Shown here piece by piece: positions 8,620-17,859 of a stretch of 64,000 nucleotides of DNA. Every line of letters starts with the position of its first letter. The first letter of the stretch is position 1. The stretch lies in assembly GCA_964437365.1 (NCBI GenBank), contig CAYTGM010000004.1:124001-188000 (forward strand), written 5' to 3'. Origin of the DNA: CAYTGM01 sp964437365 (GTDB lineage Bacteria; Sumerlaeota; Sumerlaeia; SLMS01). The notes below the pieces were generated by a model, which saw nothing but the letters and a program-made list of their open reading frames with translations, had not been told where the DNA came from and searched no databases. A program made the position numbers and the translations under genes.

Positions 8620-10339
8620 GAAACAACTCATTAAAGATCTGGAAATCATGAGCGAGTTGCTCCAGCTCGATGGTGCCAACCCGTTTAAGAGTGGAGCTTA
8701 CAGTAAGGCAGCCCGGATCCTGAGTGATCTGAACGAGGAACTGGCCACTGTCATTGAAGAAGATCGACTGACGAAGATCAAAGGGGTTGGTAAAGGGATT
8801 GCCGAGAAGATCCACGAATTCCACGAGACTGGTCAGATTCGTGAGCTGAAAGATTTGCGTGACCGGATACCCAAAGGACTTGTGGAAATAAGCAGCATAC
8901 CCGGTCTTGGAGCTAAAAAGACACGTGTATTATATAAAGAACTGGATATAGACACAGTCGAAAAATTGCAGAAAGCCTGTGAGGACGGTCGGGTGGAAAA
9001 GCTTAAAGGCTTTGGCCAGAAGTCCGCCGAAAAAATCCTGGCCGGGATTGCTCAACAAGAGAAGTTCTCAGGAAGGAACCGACTCGACAAAGCACAAAAA
9101 CTTGCTCTTCCTATTCTTGAAAAACTTAGAAAGAACAAAGACGTGAAAGAGGCGGATATCGGCGGCAGTTTACGCCGCTGGAAGGAAACAGTGAAGGATA
9201 TAGACTTCGTTGTGAGTACCCAGAAACCGAAAGAGGTGATGGACTTCTTTGCTTCGCTGGAAGGAGTTACAGGGATCGTCGCAAAAGGTGAAACAAAGTC
9301 TTCCGTTGTTCTCGACGAGTCAATCCAGGCAGACCTGCGTTGCGTGACGCCTGAGCAATACCCTTTTGCCCTTCTGCACTTTACGGGAAGCAAGGAACAT
9401 AACACCCGACTCAGGCAACTCGCTAAAGAGAAGAATCTCAAGCTCAATGAATATGGCCTTTTTCCGGAAGAAAATGAAGAGAATTCACTTCCGTCGAAGA
9501 GTGAAAAAGATGTCTATAAACATCTCGGCCTTTCCTACATTATTCCCGAGCAACGGGAAGATATGGGTGAAGTAGAAGCAGCGCAGAACCGTGGTGAGCT
9601 CCCGGAAACACTGAAATATAGTGATCTTAAGGGCATCCTGCACATGCATACGCATTACAGCGACGGAAAGCCAAAGCTTGAGGAATACGCCGAATGGGCT
9701 GATGGAAATGGGATAGAGTGGATGGGCATCGCAGACCACAGCCAATCCCTGAAGGTTGCCAATGGGCTCTCTCCTGAGCGAGTGAAGAAACAGCATGAAG
9801 AGATAGACGAAGTTAACAAGAAATTTAAAGGGAAGAAGATTCGCCTGCTTAAAGGAATTGAAAGTGATATTCTACCTGATGGAAAACTCGACTATACAGA
9901 AGATCTCCTCGAGTCTTTCGACTTCATTGTGGCTTCAGTTCATACAAACTTTGGTTTGAGCAAACCGGAACAGACGAAACGTATCATCAAAGCACTTGAG
10001 CATCCGGCGACAACCATTCTGGGTCATATGACCGGACGACTTCTCCTGCAACGGGATGGCTATGCTCTGGATGAAAAAGAAGTAATCAAGGCCGCAGCGA
10101 AAAACAATGTTGCAATTGAGATCAATGCCAATCCACGACGACTTGATATAGACTGGAGGCTTATCCAGTATGCGAAGGAACAGGGTTGTCTGTTTTCTAT
10201 CGGTCCTGATGCCCATGTCATGGACGGCCTTGAAGATATCCACTTTGGTATCGCGATGGCACGAAAGGGCTGGTTAACTCCTGAAGATGTTGTTAATTGC
10301 CTCACGGCCACGCAGTTCTTGAAATTTGCCAATAAATAG
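8612..10339 (+). CDS. polX: DNA polymerase/3'-5' exonuclease PolX (family X with PHP domain)
   Basis: Gap-filling repair polymerase of the bacterial PolX type, 575 residues. Order: helix-hairpin-helix-rich 8-kDa-like region (1-150), polymerase palm with GGS at 184-186 and catalytic aspartates 196, 198 and 241, then a C-terminal PHP nuclease domain starting HMHTHYSDG at 344-352 with ADHS at 374-377. All key metal ligands I can see are intact, so both polymerase and exonuclease activities are expected. The ATG at 8612 lies inside the uvrA stop region with AGGGAG nine bases upstream, indicating translational coupling. It sits between uvrA and nth in a repair operon, consistent with base-excision gap filling. 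Confidence 0.95.
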   Translation: MDEKQLIKDLEIMSELLQLDGANPFKSGAYSKAARILSDLNEELATVIEEDRLTKIKGVGKGIAEKIHEFHETGQIRELKDLRDRIPKGLVEISSIPGLGAKKTRVLYKELDIDTVEKLQKACEDGRVEKLKGFGQKSAEKILAGIAQQEKFSGRNRLDKAQKLALPILEKLRKNKDVKEADIGGSLRRWKETVKDIDFVVSTQKPKEVMDFFASLEGVTGIVAKGETKSSVVLDESIQADLRCVTPEQYPFALLHFTGSKEHNTRLRQLAKEKNLKLNEYGLFPEENEENSLPSKSEKDVYKHLGLSYIIPEQREDMGEVEAAQNRGELPETLKYSDLKGILHMHTHYSDGKPKLEEYAEWADGNGIEWMGIADHSQSLKVANGLSPERVKKQHEEIDEVNKKFKGKKIRLLKGIESDILPDGKLDYTEDLLESFDFIVASVHTNFGLSKPEQTKRIIKALEHPATTILGHMTGRLLLQRDGYALDEKEVIKAAAKNNVAIEINANPRRLDIDWRLIQYAKEQGCLFSIGPDAHVMDGLEDIHFGIAMARKGWLTPEDVVNCLTATQFLKFANK

Positions 10340-10356
10340 ATGAGAGTTTATAATAG

Positions 10357-11148
10357 ATGACTTCTAACCGAAAACCATCCTTAAAGTACGATGAAATCCA
10401 TACCGATTCGAAGTGGTGGGATGAAATTGATGACCGCCTCAAACAGCAGATTGGAAAGAGGCGTCCGAGAGCAGAAAAGAGGGAGAAGGCCGCGAGAATA
10501 GCCGATGAACTCTGCAAAGAATTCCCCGATGCTACCTGCGCCTTAAATTTCAAGACGCCCTTTCAGTTGCTTGTTGCGACTATTCTTTCTGCCCAATGCA
10601 CGGACGAACGAGTAAACAAAGTCACTCCTGGACTTTTCAAGAAATTCAAAACCCCGAAAGACTTTGCGGAAGCGGGCGAAGGTGAAATCGAAGAAGCTAT
10701 TCGCTCCACAGGATTCTTCAACAGTAAAGCGAAGTCTATACGCGGCGCGAGCGAGACAATTCTTGATCAATTCGGAGGCAAGCTTCCTCGTTCGATGGAG
10801 GACCTGCTTCAGTTGAGAGGCACGGCAAGAAAAACTGCGAACGTGGTACGGATGCACGGCTACGGTCTTCCTGGCCTCTCGGTTGATACGCACTTTTCCA
10901 GAATTACGCAGCGTCTTGGGCTGACGAAGGAGAAGGATCCCGAAAAGATCGAATTTGATCTCGCGGCACTGTTACCGCCTGACCGGTGGACCCATTTTGC
11001 CAATGCTGTGATTCTTCATGGACGTAAAACCTGCTCATCTAGAAATCCGAAGTGTGATCTCTGCGGAATTGCTGATCTCTGCCCAAGCGCAGGGAAAGTA
11101 AAGACTCCACCCCCGAAGAAGAAAAAAAGGTCCTCCAATGGTGCGTGA
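10357..11148 (+). CDS. nth: Endonuclease III (DNA glycosylase/AP lyase)
   Basis: Removes oxidised pyrimidines and nicks abasic sites. 263 residues with an extra N-terminal extension of about 45 basic residues. Catalytic Lys159 lies in RKTANVV and Asp177 in SVDTHFSR. The iron-sulphur motif C226-x6-C233-x2-C236-x5-C242 is exact. The helix-hairpin-helix turn, normally LPGVGRKTA, reads LRGTARKTA here (153-161), losing the Pro and the second Gly. The C-terminal tail is Lys/Pro-rich. It starts 18 bases after polX and overlaps the following HAD gene by 11 bases. Confidence 0.95.
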   Translation: MTSNRKPSLKYDEIHTDSKWWDEIDDRLKQQIGKRRPRAEKREKAARIADELCKEFPDATCALNFKTPFQLLVATILSAQCTDERVNKVTPGLFKKFKTPKDFAEAGEGEIEEAIRSTGFFNSKAKSIRGASETILDQFGGKLPRSMEDLLQLRGTARKTANVVRMHGYGLPGLSVDTHFSRITQRLGLTKEKDPEKIEFDLAALLPPDRWTHFANAVILHGRKTCSSRNPKCDLCGIADLCPSAGKVKTPPPKKKKRSSNGA

Positions 11149-11845
11149 ACTTGATCACTGGGACTGGTTCCTGTTCGACCTGGATGGTACGCTATGGGAC
11201 CATGAATCTGCTTCTCACGAAGCAATCATGAAAGTATGCAACAGATATGGTCTGCCCCCTCTGCAGTTCCTGCCCTACTTTAAGAAGGCAAATCTGGAGA
11301 TGTGGAGGCGCCTTGAGGATGGGCATCTGGATTTCAAAACATTAAGAGTCAGACGGTTTGAGATGGCTATCGCGACGGCAGCTTGTGGATGTTCAGCTAA
11401 CGATGCACAAGAGATGAGCGAGTACTACCTGTCCCACTATCTCTCTGAAAACCGCGTTCTTCCTGGAGCAACTGAGATTCTCACTCTGCTGCATGAAGCG
11501 GGTAAGAAGATCGGTATTATCACGAATGGGTCTCATCAGACTCAGGACATCAAGCTTTCCCAGTTTAAAATGGATCACGTCTTTGCATTTATTTTGTGCT
11601 CGGACAGTGCACAAAGTATGAAGCCTTCCCCATTTTTTTTCCAAAAGGCGTTTGATTTGGCGGGTGCAGAAAGAACGGATCGAGTTCTTGTGATCGGAGA
11701 TTCTCTCAGAACAGATATCGAACCTGCAGCGAATGCTGGCTGTGGGACCGCTTTCGTCGAGAATTCGAAGCATAATGAAACACTAGATCCTTCACCCACC
11801 TATCGATTTGCGGATTTGAATGAGTTTCAGGGAATTCTCTCCTGA
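11138..11845 (+). CDS. HAD-family phosphatase (YjjG-like)
   Basis: Haloacid-dehalogenase hydrolase of 235 residues with a C1-type cap between motifs I and II. Motif I FDLDGT has nucleophile Asp14 and Asp16; motif II is ITNGS; motif III Lys lies in SMKPSPFFF; motif IV is GDSLRTD. The closest known style is YjjG/pyrimidine 5'-nucleotidase, a house-cleaning enzyme acting on non-canonical nucleotides. That role would suit its place as the last gene of a repair operon, but it is inferred from context. The ATG is preceded by AAAAAAGG and overlaps nth. Confidence 0.88.
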   Translation: MVRELDHWDWFLFDLDGTLWDHESASHEAIMKVCNRYGLPPLQFLPYFKKANLEMWRRLEDGHLDFKTLRVRRFEMAIATAACGCSANDAQEMSEYYLSHYLSENRVLPGATEILTLLHEAGKKIGIITNGSHQTQDIKLSQFKMDHVFAFILCSDSAQSMKPSPFFFQKAFDLAGAERTDRVLVIGDSLRTDIEPAANAGCGTAFVENSKHNETLDPSPTYRFADLNEFQGILS

Positions 11846-11970
11846 ATTTCGCGGCGGGAAACCATTTAGGACCCATGATTGCTTGACGTAGTATCATTCG
11901 AGAGCTAGCCAATACCGTGTGTGAATTGTAATAACTCACACCACTGCCTGATCATGAGGTTCTTGTCTGG

Positions 11971-12888
11971 ATGGCAATTCGCCCAGCACAACAAATCTTC
12001 AAACGCGATGAAATCGCCGAAATTCTTCGGCGAAACGTGAGCCTGTATAAAGATGAAGATGGATTCGTCGATTACCTTGTGGATTTGACCCGCTTTCTCG
12101 TGGAGAATTCACAGGACTATGCGGATGGAAATAATTCTTCTATCTTCGACGCGTTTGGATCCCCGGCTTCGGAAGAGCATCGCCCGGTCCATGAACGCGA
12201 AGATCCAAGTCCTATCACTCCATCAGGCTTTGATGCTGTTGAGGATTCTGAAGGTGAGGTCGGACCGATCAATATGCCGCCTAAGGTATCTGATTTGAAG
12301 AACAGACAATCTGGTGACCAGATCAAGATTCCTCCAAAGTTTAATTTTCCATCAATCAATGCCCCCAGGCCAGCTGCTCGTGAACCAGAGCAGGTCAAAG
12401 AAGCGCCGCGGATACCCACCCCGCCTCCCGTTCATCGGCCCAAGTCTCAGACACCTCCACCGGTACCTCATAAAGAGCAGGAGTCTGCTTCTTCCAGCCA
12501 GAGCAATGATTCAAATCCGAAAATGCCGAAACTACAGGTCTATCGAAAAGCGTCGCCTGGCAGTATGACTCCAGAACCCGGAAGCGGTGACCGGAACCAA
12601 AGAATGTCGGGAAGCTCTCAACAACAGGAAGAAAATCGTCCGAAGAGCAGTCGCATTAAGCAGGTTAAGGGGTATGAGCCAATTGACTCAGAAATCAATT
12701 TTCCCAGTCAAAGGAAAGGCATTATCAGCACGAATAAGAAAGGGTCCGCCAAGGCTCACGTCTATAAGGTAGCAAAGTCCTACAATACCCATAGTCAACT
12801 TGAAGTGCCTTGTCGGGAGTGCGGAACTTTGATGAAACAACAGGAAGAACATTGTCCGACTTGTGGAGCTCCCAACCCAAGAATATAA
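11971..12888 (+). CDS. Uncharacterised protein with a disordered middle and a C-terminal zinc ribbon
   Basis: 305 residues, not recognised. Residues 1-55 look like a compact helical domain (IFKRDEIAEILRRN...YLVDLTRFLVENS). About 56-270 is low-complexity, rich in Pro, Ser, Gln and Lys and probably disordered. The last 30 residues carry CRECG and CPTCG, a four-cysteine zinc ribbon. No signal peptide or membrane segment, so it is cytoplasmic and perhaps an adaptor or scaffold. It begins 125 bases after the HAD gene and may have its own promoter. It ends at a terminator shared with pckA. Confidence 0.8.
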   Translation: MAIRPAQQIFKRDEIAEILRRNVSLYKDEDGFVDYLVDLTRFLVENSQDYADGNNSSIFDAFGSPASEEHRPVHEREDPSPITPSGFDAVEDSEGEVGPINMPPKVSDLKNRQSGDQIKIPPKFNFPSINAPRPAAREPEQVKEAPRIPTPPPVHRPKSQTPPPVPHKEQESASSSQSNDSNPKMPKLQVYRKASPGSMTPEPGSGDRNQRMSGSSQQQEENRPKSSRIKQVKGYEPIDSEINFPSQRKGIISTNKKGSAKAHVYKVAKSYNTHSQLEVPCRECGTLMKQQEEHCPTCGAPNPRI

Positions 12889-12914
12889 CCAATCGTATTT
12901 ACTCGATAATGAAA

Positions 12915-12955
12915 AGATCCCCGCCCTGTGTTCAGGCAAGGCGGGGATCTCTTTA
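12915..12955. terminator. Bidirectional intrinsic terminator between the zinc-ribbon gene and pckA
   Basis: Perfect 11-bp inverted repeat AGATCCCCGCC / GGCGGGGATCT (12915-12925 and 12940-12950). A T-rich run follows on the plus strand and an A run precedes it, so it works for both convergent genes. Confidence 0.85.
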
Positions 12956-12976
12956 TTTTACGTAAGGTGCTTCGCT

Positions 12977-14557
12977 TCAGACTTTAGGGGCACCTGACTT
13001 AATTTCATCAGTTGCACCTGCTTCAAACTTCTTGAAGTTCTCGTGGAACATATTGGCAAGTTTCTTAGCTGTCTCTTCAAAGGCACCCTTGTCAGACCAG
13101 GTGTTCTTTGGAGTCAGAACCTCGTCAGGTACACCGGGACAGGACTGTGGAATCTGAAGCCCGAAGATTTCATCTTCTTTGCATTCGACACCATCAAGTG
13201 AACCATCAAGGACAGCATCAACAATAGCGCGTGTATATTTCAGATCAAACCTGCTTCCAACACCATGGGGACCACCAGTCCAACCCGTGTTAATCAACCA
13301 GACGTTTGATCCATATTTTTCGAGTTTCTCTTTCAGAAGCTCGGCATATTTTGCAGGATGCCAGACAAGGAAAGCAGCACCAAAGCAGGCGGAAAAAGTT
13401 GCCTGAGGTTCAGTAACTCCCATTTCTGTACCTGCAACTTTGGCTGTATAGCCACTGATAAAGTGATACATGGCCTGGGCATTTGTCAGCTTGGAGACCG
13501 GTGGAAGAACGCCAAATGCATCACAGGTAAGAAAGATCACATTCTTGGGATGGGCACCTACACATGGAACTTTCGCGTTCGGAATATATTCAATCGGGTA
13601 ACTGACCCTGGTATTTTCCGTGATGGAACTATCGTCATAATCAACTTCATAGGTTTCGGGATCAAAAACAACATTTTCCAGAACACTTCCGAACTTGATG
13701 GCTTCGTAAATCTCAGGTTCTTTCTCCTTTGAAAGGCCGATCGTCTTCGCATAACATCCGCCCTCAAAGTTGAAGATACCATCATCTGACCACCCGTGCT
13801 CATCATCACCGATCAGGCGACGTTTGGGATCTGCAGAAAGAGTTGTCTTACCTGTGCCACTCAAACCAAAGAAAAGCGCCGTATCACCTTGCTCGCCTTC
13901 GTTTGCAGAGCAGTGCATACTAAGGATGCCCTGAAGAGGAAGTGAGTAATTCAGAACGGTGAAGACACCTTTCTTCATCTCCCCCGCGTATTCGGACCCA
14001 AGAATCAGCATTTCGTGGGTTTTGAAGTTCACATCAACGGATGTATTACTGGTCAGACCTTTGATGTGAGGACTAACCTTCATCTGACCGGCGTTAATGA
14101 TGACCCAGTCAGGTTCACCAAAGTTTTCGAGCTCTTCTTTCGTAGGACTGATAAGCATGTTCGTCATAAACAGAGCATGGTAAGCGCGACCACAGATGAC
14201 CCTGACTTTGATTCTCTGCTTAGGATCCCATCCGGCAAAGCCATCGATAACGTAGAGATGCTCACGACGCGAGTTGAGGCCAAAGATAGCTTCGTCACGA
14301 AGAATCTCGAAGGTATCTTCTTCAATCGGGATGTTCACGCTTCCCCACCAGATATTATCTTGAGACTCAGGCTCCTGAACGATGCGTTTATCTTTAGGGC
14401 TCCGCCCGGTTTTTTCTCCTGAGTAGGCGATGAGCGCTCCATTGTTCGCGATGTAGTTTTTCGGCTGGCGCATCGCCAGTTTGTAGCACCGTGCTACGGA
14501 AGGGTTGTGAATAATCGTAGGGACATTAAAGCCATATGAGGAGATATCGACCGCCAT
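12977..14557 (-). CDS. pckA: Phosphoenolpyruvate carboxykinase (ATP)
   Basis: Interconverts oxaloacetate plus ATP with PEP, CO2 and ADP, a gluconeogenic control point. 526 residues, normal length. Kinase-specific P-loop GLSGTGKT at 231-238 and metal/substrate motif DDEHGW at 251-256, followed by FNFEGGCYAK. The N-terminal GEKTGRSPKDK (48-58) is the family's conserved substrate region. The ATG has AGGA nine bases upstream. Single-gene transcript, flanked by a terminator on its 3' side. Confidence 0.97.
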   Translation of the reverse strand: MAVDISSYGFNVPTIIHNPSVARCYKLAMRQPKNYIANNGALIAYSGEKTGRSPKDKRIVQEPESQDNIWWGSVNIPIEEDTFEILRDEAIFGLNSRREHLYVIDGFAGWDPKQRIKVRVICGRAYHALFMTNMLISPTKEELENFGEPDWVIINAGQMKVSPHIKGLTSNTSVDVNFKTHEMLILGSEYAGEMKKGVFTVLNYSLPLQGILSMHCSANEGEQGDTALFFGLSGTGKTTLSADPKRRLIGDDEHGWSDDGIFNFEGGCYAKTIGLSKEKEPEIYEAIKFGSVLENVVFDPETYEVDYDDSSITENTRVSYPIEYIPNAKVPCVGAHPKNVIFLTCDAFGVLPPVSKLTNAQAMYHFISGYTAKVAGTEMGVTEPQATFSACFGAAFLVWHPAKYAELLKEKLEKYGSNVWLINTGWTGGPHGVGSRFDLKYTRAIVDAVLDGSLDGVECKEDEIFGLQIPQSCPGVPDEVLTPKNTWSDKGAFEETAKKLANMFHENFKKFEAGATDEIKSGAPKV

Positions 14558-14811
14558 TTTGATAGGTCCTTTCCCAAATTAGACGAACAAAAGGGTGCCG
14601 ATGGGATTTCAACCTCCGAAACTTTAAGACCGTTCTGGGAGAAGTTGGATCCGTCGTGGCTCCTTTTGACTTCGATTCAACAGGAACTTTACAAAGATTG
14701 GACCGAGAGGGCAAATCAAATCGCACAACAAAAATATCAAAAAACGATAAAGCTACAATAGAATATTCTTATAGCACAATGAGCGCTGGCCGACGCCCCT
14801 TAACAGGATTA
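14558..14811. other. Intergenic region between pckA and pheT
   Basis: Lies upstream of pckA and downstream of pheT, both on the minus strand. Apart from the pheT terminator at its right end I see no gene or clear regulatory element; the pckA promoter must be here. Confidence 0.4.
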
Positions 14812-14843
14812 GAAAAGGCCGTCCCAAAATTCTGGAACGGCCG
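14812..14843 (-). terminator. Intrinsic terminator after pheT
   Basis: Minus-strand hairpin of GGCCGTTCC against GGGACGGCC (one mismatch) with loop AGAATTTT, followed by TTTTCTAAT. It ends the pheS-pheT transcript. Confidence 0.8.
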
Positions 14844-14885
14844 GAATATCATCATGAAAACCTGGCAATCCGGAGTAGAGCCCGG

Positions 14886-17309
14886 CTACCTGAGCACGGC
14901 TCCATGTTTCTCGTCGAGACTCTTGATCACTGCTTCATGGAGTGTCGTGACTTCCTCTTCCTTCAGCGTTCGATCAAGGCTCTGATAAATCAGTGAGTAG
15001 GCCAGGGACTTCTTTCCTTCATCAACGTGTTCGCCTTGATAGACATCGAAGAGCTTAACACTATAGAGTAGATCTTTCGCCACTTTCTTGATCGTCCGCT
15101 CAAGGTCGAGTGAACGAACTGTCTCATCTACCACGAGGGCTATATCACGCGTGATGGAGGGATAGCGGGGAATCTCTGAGTAGGACTTCTGTTGTTGAAA
15201 CTTCACGAGATCACTGGTCACGGGTATATCGAACATGAGAACAGGTCGCTTGATGCCTGTCTTGGCAAGGATACCGGGATGAACTTCACCAAAAAGGGCG
15301 ACGGTCTTGCCTTTCACAAGAAAGCGTGCTGAGCGTCCAGGATGAAGCCACTCGATATCAGAAGCGTTCTCGACTACGAGTTTCTTCAGATCTAATCCCG
15401 TTAGCAGGTACTCCACATGTCCCTTGATGGTAAAGAAATCATTACTTCTGCTCTTGTCTGTCCAGTTGCGCGAACCATCTGCACAGAGGGCGCCTGCAAG
15501 ATGATAGGTTTCGATCGCAGGGTGTTGCATATCTTTCTCATCGCGGTCCACGGGCTCTGCGGATTCGTATTCGTAGGTTGAACCGAGCTCGAAGATAGAA
15601 ATGTTTTCGACGCCACGATTCAGGTTGTAGGAAATGTTGGAGAGCAGCGAGGGTAACATTCCTGCCCGCATAACAGACATATCAGAGTGAACGGGGTTTG
15701 ATACTTTAACCTCACGTTTTTCATCAAAGCCAATCAGACGATTTCCGCCTTCGCTGATGAAGCTATAGTTCACGACCTGGTTATATCCGAGTGACAAACA
15801 GCCTTGAGCCAGCTTCACCCTCAGGTCGACTTCTGGGTCGAGGTCTCGTGATACGGCGGGAATATAAAGACGTTGTTCAGGAATACGATCATAGCCATAT
15901 ATACGAGCAACCTCTTCAATGATATCTGCCTCCAGTGAAACATCCACGCGGTATGATGGAGACTCGATCAGCATTTCTTCTCGATCGGACCGTTGTATCT
16001 CAAAGCCTAGCGGCGTAAGGATATTCGATATTTCTCGACCTGTCAGCTCGAGCCCAAGACGTCGGTTCAGGCGTTTCAGGTTAACCAGAATAGGGTCTCT
16101 CGATGGGAGCTTCCCAGCAATATCAATGACCCCTTTACAGACATTTCCGCCAGCATACTCAGCAAGGAGCTGGGCGCATCGATTAAGAGCCATGGAGACT
16201 CGTTGTATATCTGTGCCTCGCTCAAACCGATAGCTTGAATCTGTTTGTTTATCGAGCCGCTTGCTTGTCTTGCGAATTGTGGGAGGGTCAAAATAAGCGG
16301 ACTCAATGAGCACGTCCGTTGTACTTTCGGAAATCTCTGAATTAGCGCCCCCCATAATTCCTGCGAGAGCCACGGGGCGACTCGAATCACATATCAACAG
16401 ATCAGTTTCTTCCAGTTTCTGTGATTCTCCATCAAGCGTGTCGATCGTTTCTCCAGGCTTTGCGTAGCGAACGTTAATCTGCTGACCATTCAGGCGATGC
16501 AGATCGAAGGTGTGAAGAGGATGTCCCATTTCAAGAAGAACGAAATTGGAAATATCAACGACATTATTGATAGGCCGGAGCCCAGCAGATTCAAGGACCA
16601 GTTGCATCCAACGCGGTGAAGGAGCCACATGAACATCTCTGACAAGTCGAGCTGTATATCTCGGGCAGGCATCTTTCGCTTCAACCTTCACCCGAACAAT
16701 TGAATCGGTGCGCTCTTCAGTCTCGTCTATACGAAACTCTGGCAGTTTAACTTTTGGTTTGGACTTATCTGAGTACGTTGAAATCTTGGCTGCAAGATCC
16801 CGGGCAACTCCGATGATCGACAAAGCATCAGGGCGATTGGGAGTAATACTGATTTCAACAATTGCATCGTAGGGCTCTCCGATCGGAGTTTTCGCATCGA
16901 GAATCCAGATGCCGTCAGCATCTTCAGCGACACCGAGTTCTTTTGGAGAGCAAATCATCCCCTGTCCCTCAATGCCCATGATCTTTCTTGGTTTAAGGAC
17001 AAAACCATCTGGAAACTTCATCCCAAACTTGGCGATGGGTACCACATCGCCTTCCTCAATATTGTGAGCGCCACAGACGATTTTGAGTGGCTCGGCGCTA
17101 TCCGCTTCAACGGTACAAAGGCGAATCTTATCTGCGCCTTCGATTGGCTCGATCTTTTTGATTTTTCCGGTCACAAGATTTCCTGAAACCAGGCCAAGAT
17201 CGACAACGCTTTCGACCTCGAGGCCACAGTCAACGAGTGCTTCCAGGATTCGTTGTGTTGGTAAATCTGTTTGTAAATACTCTTTCAGCCAGCGAATAGA
17301 AAAACGCAT
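14886..17309 (-). CDS. pheT: Phenylalanine--tRNA ligase beta subunit
   Basis: 807 residues, normal for the bacterial long form. N-terminal tRNA-binding EMAP-like domain (about 40-150, GKIKKIEPIEGADKIRLCTVE), then B3/4 and B5 domains, the catalytic-like core (RSARFLVKGK...GEVHPGI) and the C-terminal ferredoxin-fold anticodon-binding domain (about 715-807, YPSITRDIALVVD). Works as an alpha2-beta2 tetramer with PheS. It is separated from pheS by two small membrane-protein genes. A 15-bp inverted repeat GAGACCTCAGGTCTC lies 34 bases upstream of the ATG (17343-17357). Confidence 0.97.
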   Translation of the reverse strand: MRFSIRWLKEYLQTDLPTQRILEALVDCGLEVESVVDLGLVSGNLVTGKIKKIEPIEGADKIRLCTVEADSAEPLKIVCGAHNIEEGDVVPIAKFGMKFPDGFVLKPRKIMGIEGQGMICSPKELGVAEDADGIWILDAKTPIGEPYDAIVEISITPNRPDALSIIGVARDLAAKISTYSDKSKPKVKLPEFRIDETEERTDSIVRVKVEAKDACPRYTARLVRDVHVAPSPRWMQLVLESAGLRPINNVVDISNFVLLEMGHPLHTFDLHRLNGQQINVRYAKPGETIDTLDGESQKLEETDLLICDSSRPVALAGIMGGANSEISESTTDVLIESAYFDPPTIRKTSKRLDKQTDSSYRFERGTDIQRVSMALNRCAQLLAEYAGGNVCKGVIDIAGKLPSRDPILVNLKRLNRRLGLELTGREISNILTPLGFEIQRSDREEMLIESPSYRVDVSLEADIIEEVARIYGYDRIPEQRLYIPAVSRDLDPEVDLRVKLAQGCLSLGYNQVVNYSFISEGGNRLIGFDEKREVKVSNPVHSDMSVMRAGMLPSLLSNISYNLNRGVENISIFELGSTYEYESAEPVDRDEKDMQHPAIETYHLAGALCADGSRNWTDKSRSNDFFTIKGHVEYLLTGLDLKKLVVENASDIEWLHPGRSARFLVKGKTVALFGEVHPGILAKTGIKRPVLMFDIPVTSDLVKFQQQKSYSEIPRYPSITRDIALVVDETVRSLDLERTIKKVAKDLLYSVKLFDVYQGEHVDEGKKSLAYSLIYQSLDRTLKEEEVTTLHEAVIKSLDEKHGAVLR

Positions 17310-17442
17310 GGGAGCTACTCTTCCTTAATCATACGGTATTGAGAGACCTCAGGTCTCAGTGTTTGGGGTGAGAAGATGAGGAGGGGTAACGAGGAGAAGC
17401 AAGCAAACAAATGAGGCTCTATCAGATCTCCTCAGCTGGATC

Positions 17443-17835
17443 TTACTTTCCGATACTTCCGATCTTTTTCTTCGCATCATCAAGATCACCCTGGCGGCCA
17501 TCTTCGATTTTTGATGCCCGTTCCAGTGAAGCGCCGGCATTATAATCGGTATTCCCACCAGACCCTGTCGAGATCTCGGCTTGAGCGTTAATCTCATCAA
17601 CTCGCGACCCCTTGAGATGTTCGACAACAGCTCCTCCTGTTCCCGTCTCACCGATATTTGCTTCATCAGCCGGAGGAGCGGATGTATAGTCCTCCTCAGA
17701 ATCACCACCAACAGGCACGATCGACATAACATCAACGAACGGTTCTGTCTCCTGAGTGGAAGTAAAAAGGCGATAGCCTGCCCCCGAAAAAATGATCAGG
17801 TTCAGGATAACCAATACAATGACGAAACCTTTCAT
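17443..17835 (-). CDS. Small membrane-anchored protein of unknown function (between pheS and pheT)
   Basis: 130 residues, not recognised. An N-terminal hydrophobic segment (residues 3-22) lacks a lipobox and probably stays as an anchor. The rest is hydrophilic, acidic in the middle and Gly/Ala/Ser-rich, probably disordered and periplasmic. The ATG has a strong GAGGAG eight bases upstream, which supports translation. It shares strand and spacing with the 99-residue gene upstream and with pheT downstream. Confidence 0.7.
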   Translation of the reverse strand: MKGFVIVLVILNLIIFSGAGYRLFTSTQETEPFVDVMSIVPVGGDSEEDYTSAPPADEANIGETGTGGAVVEHLKGSRVDEINAQAEISTGSGGNTDYNAGASLERASKIEDGRQGDLDDAKKKIGSIGK

Positions 17836-17859
17836 GTGAGTAGCTCCTCAGTAACTTAT

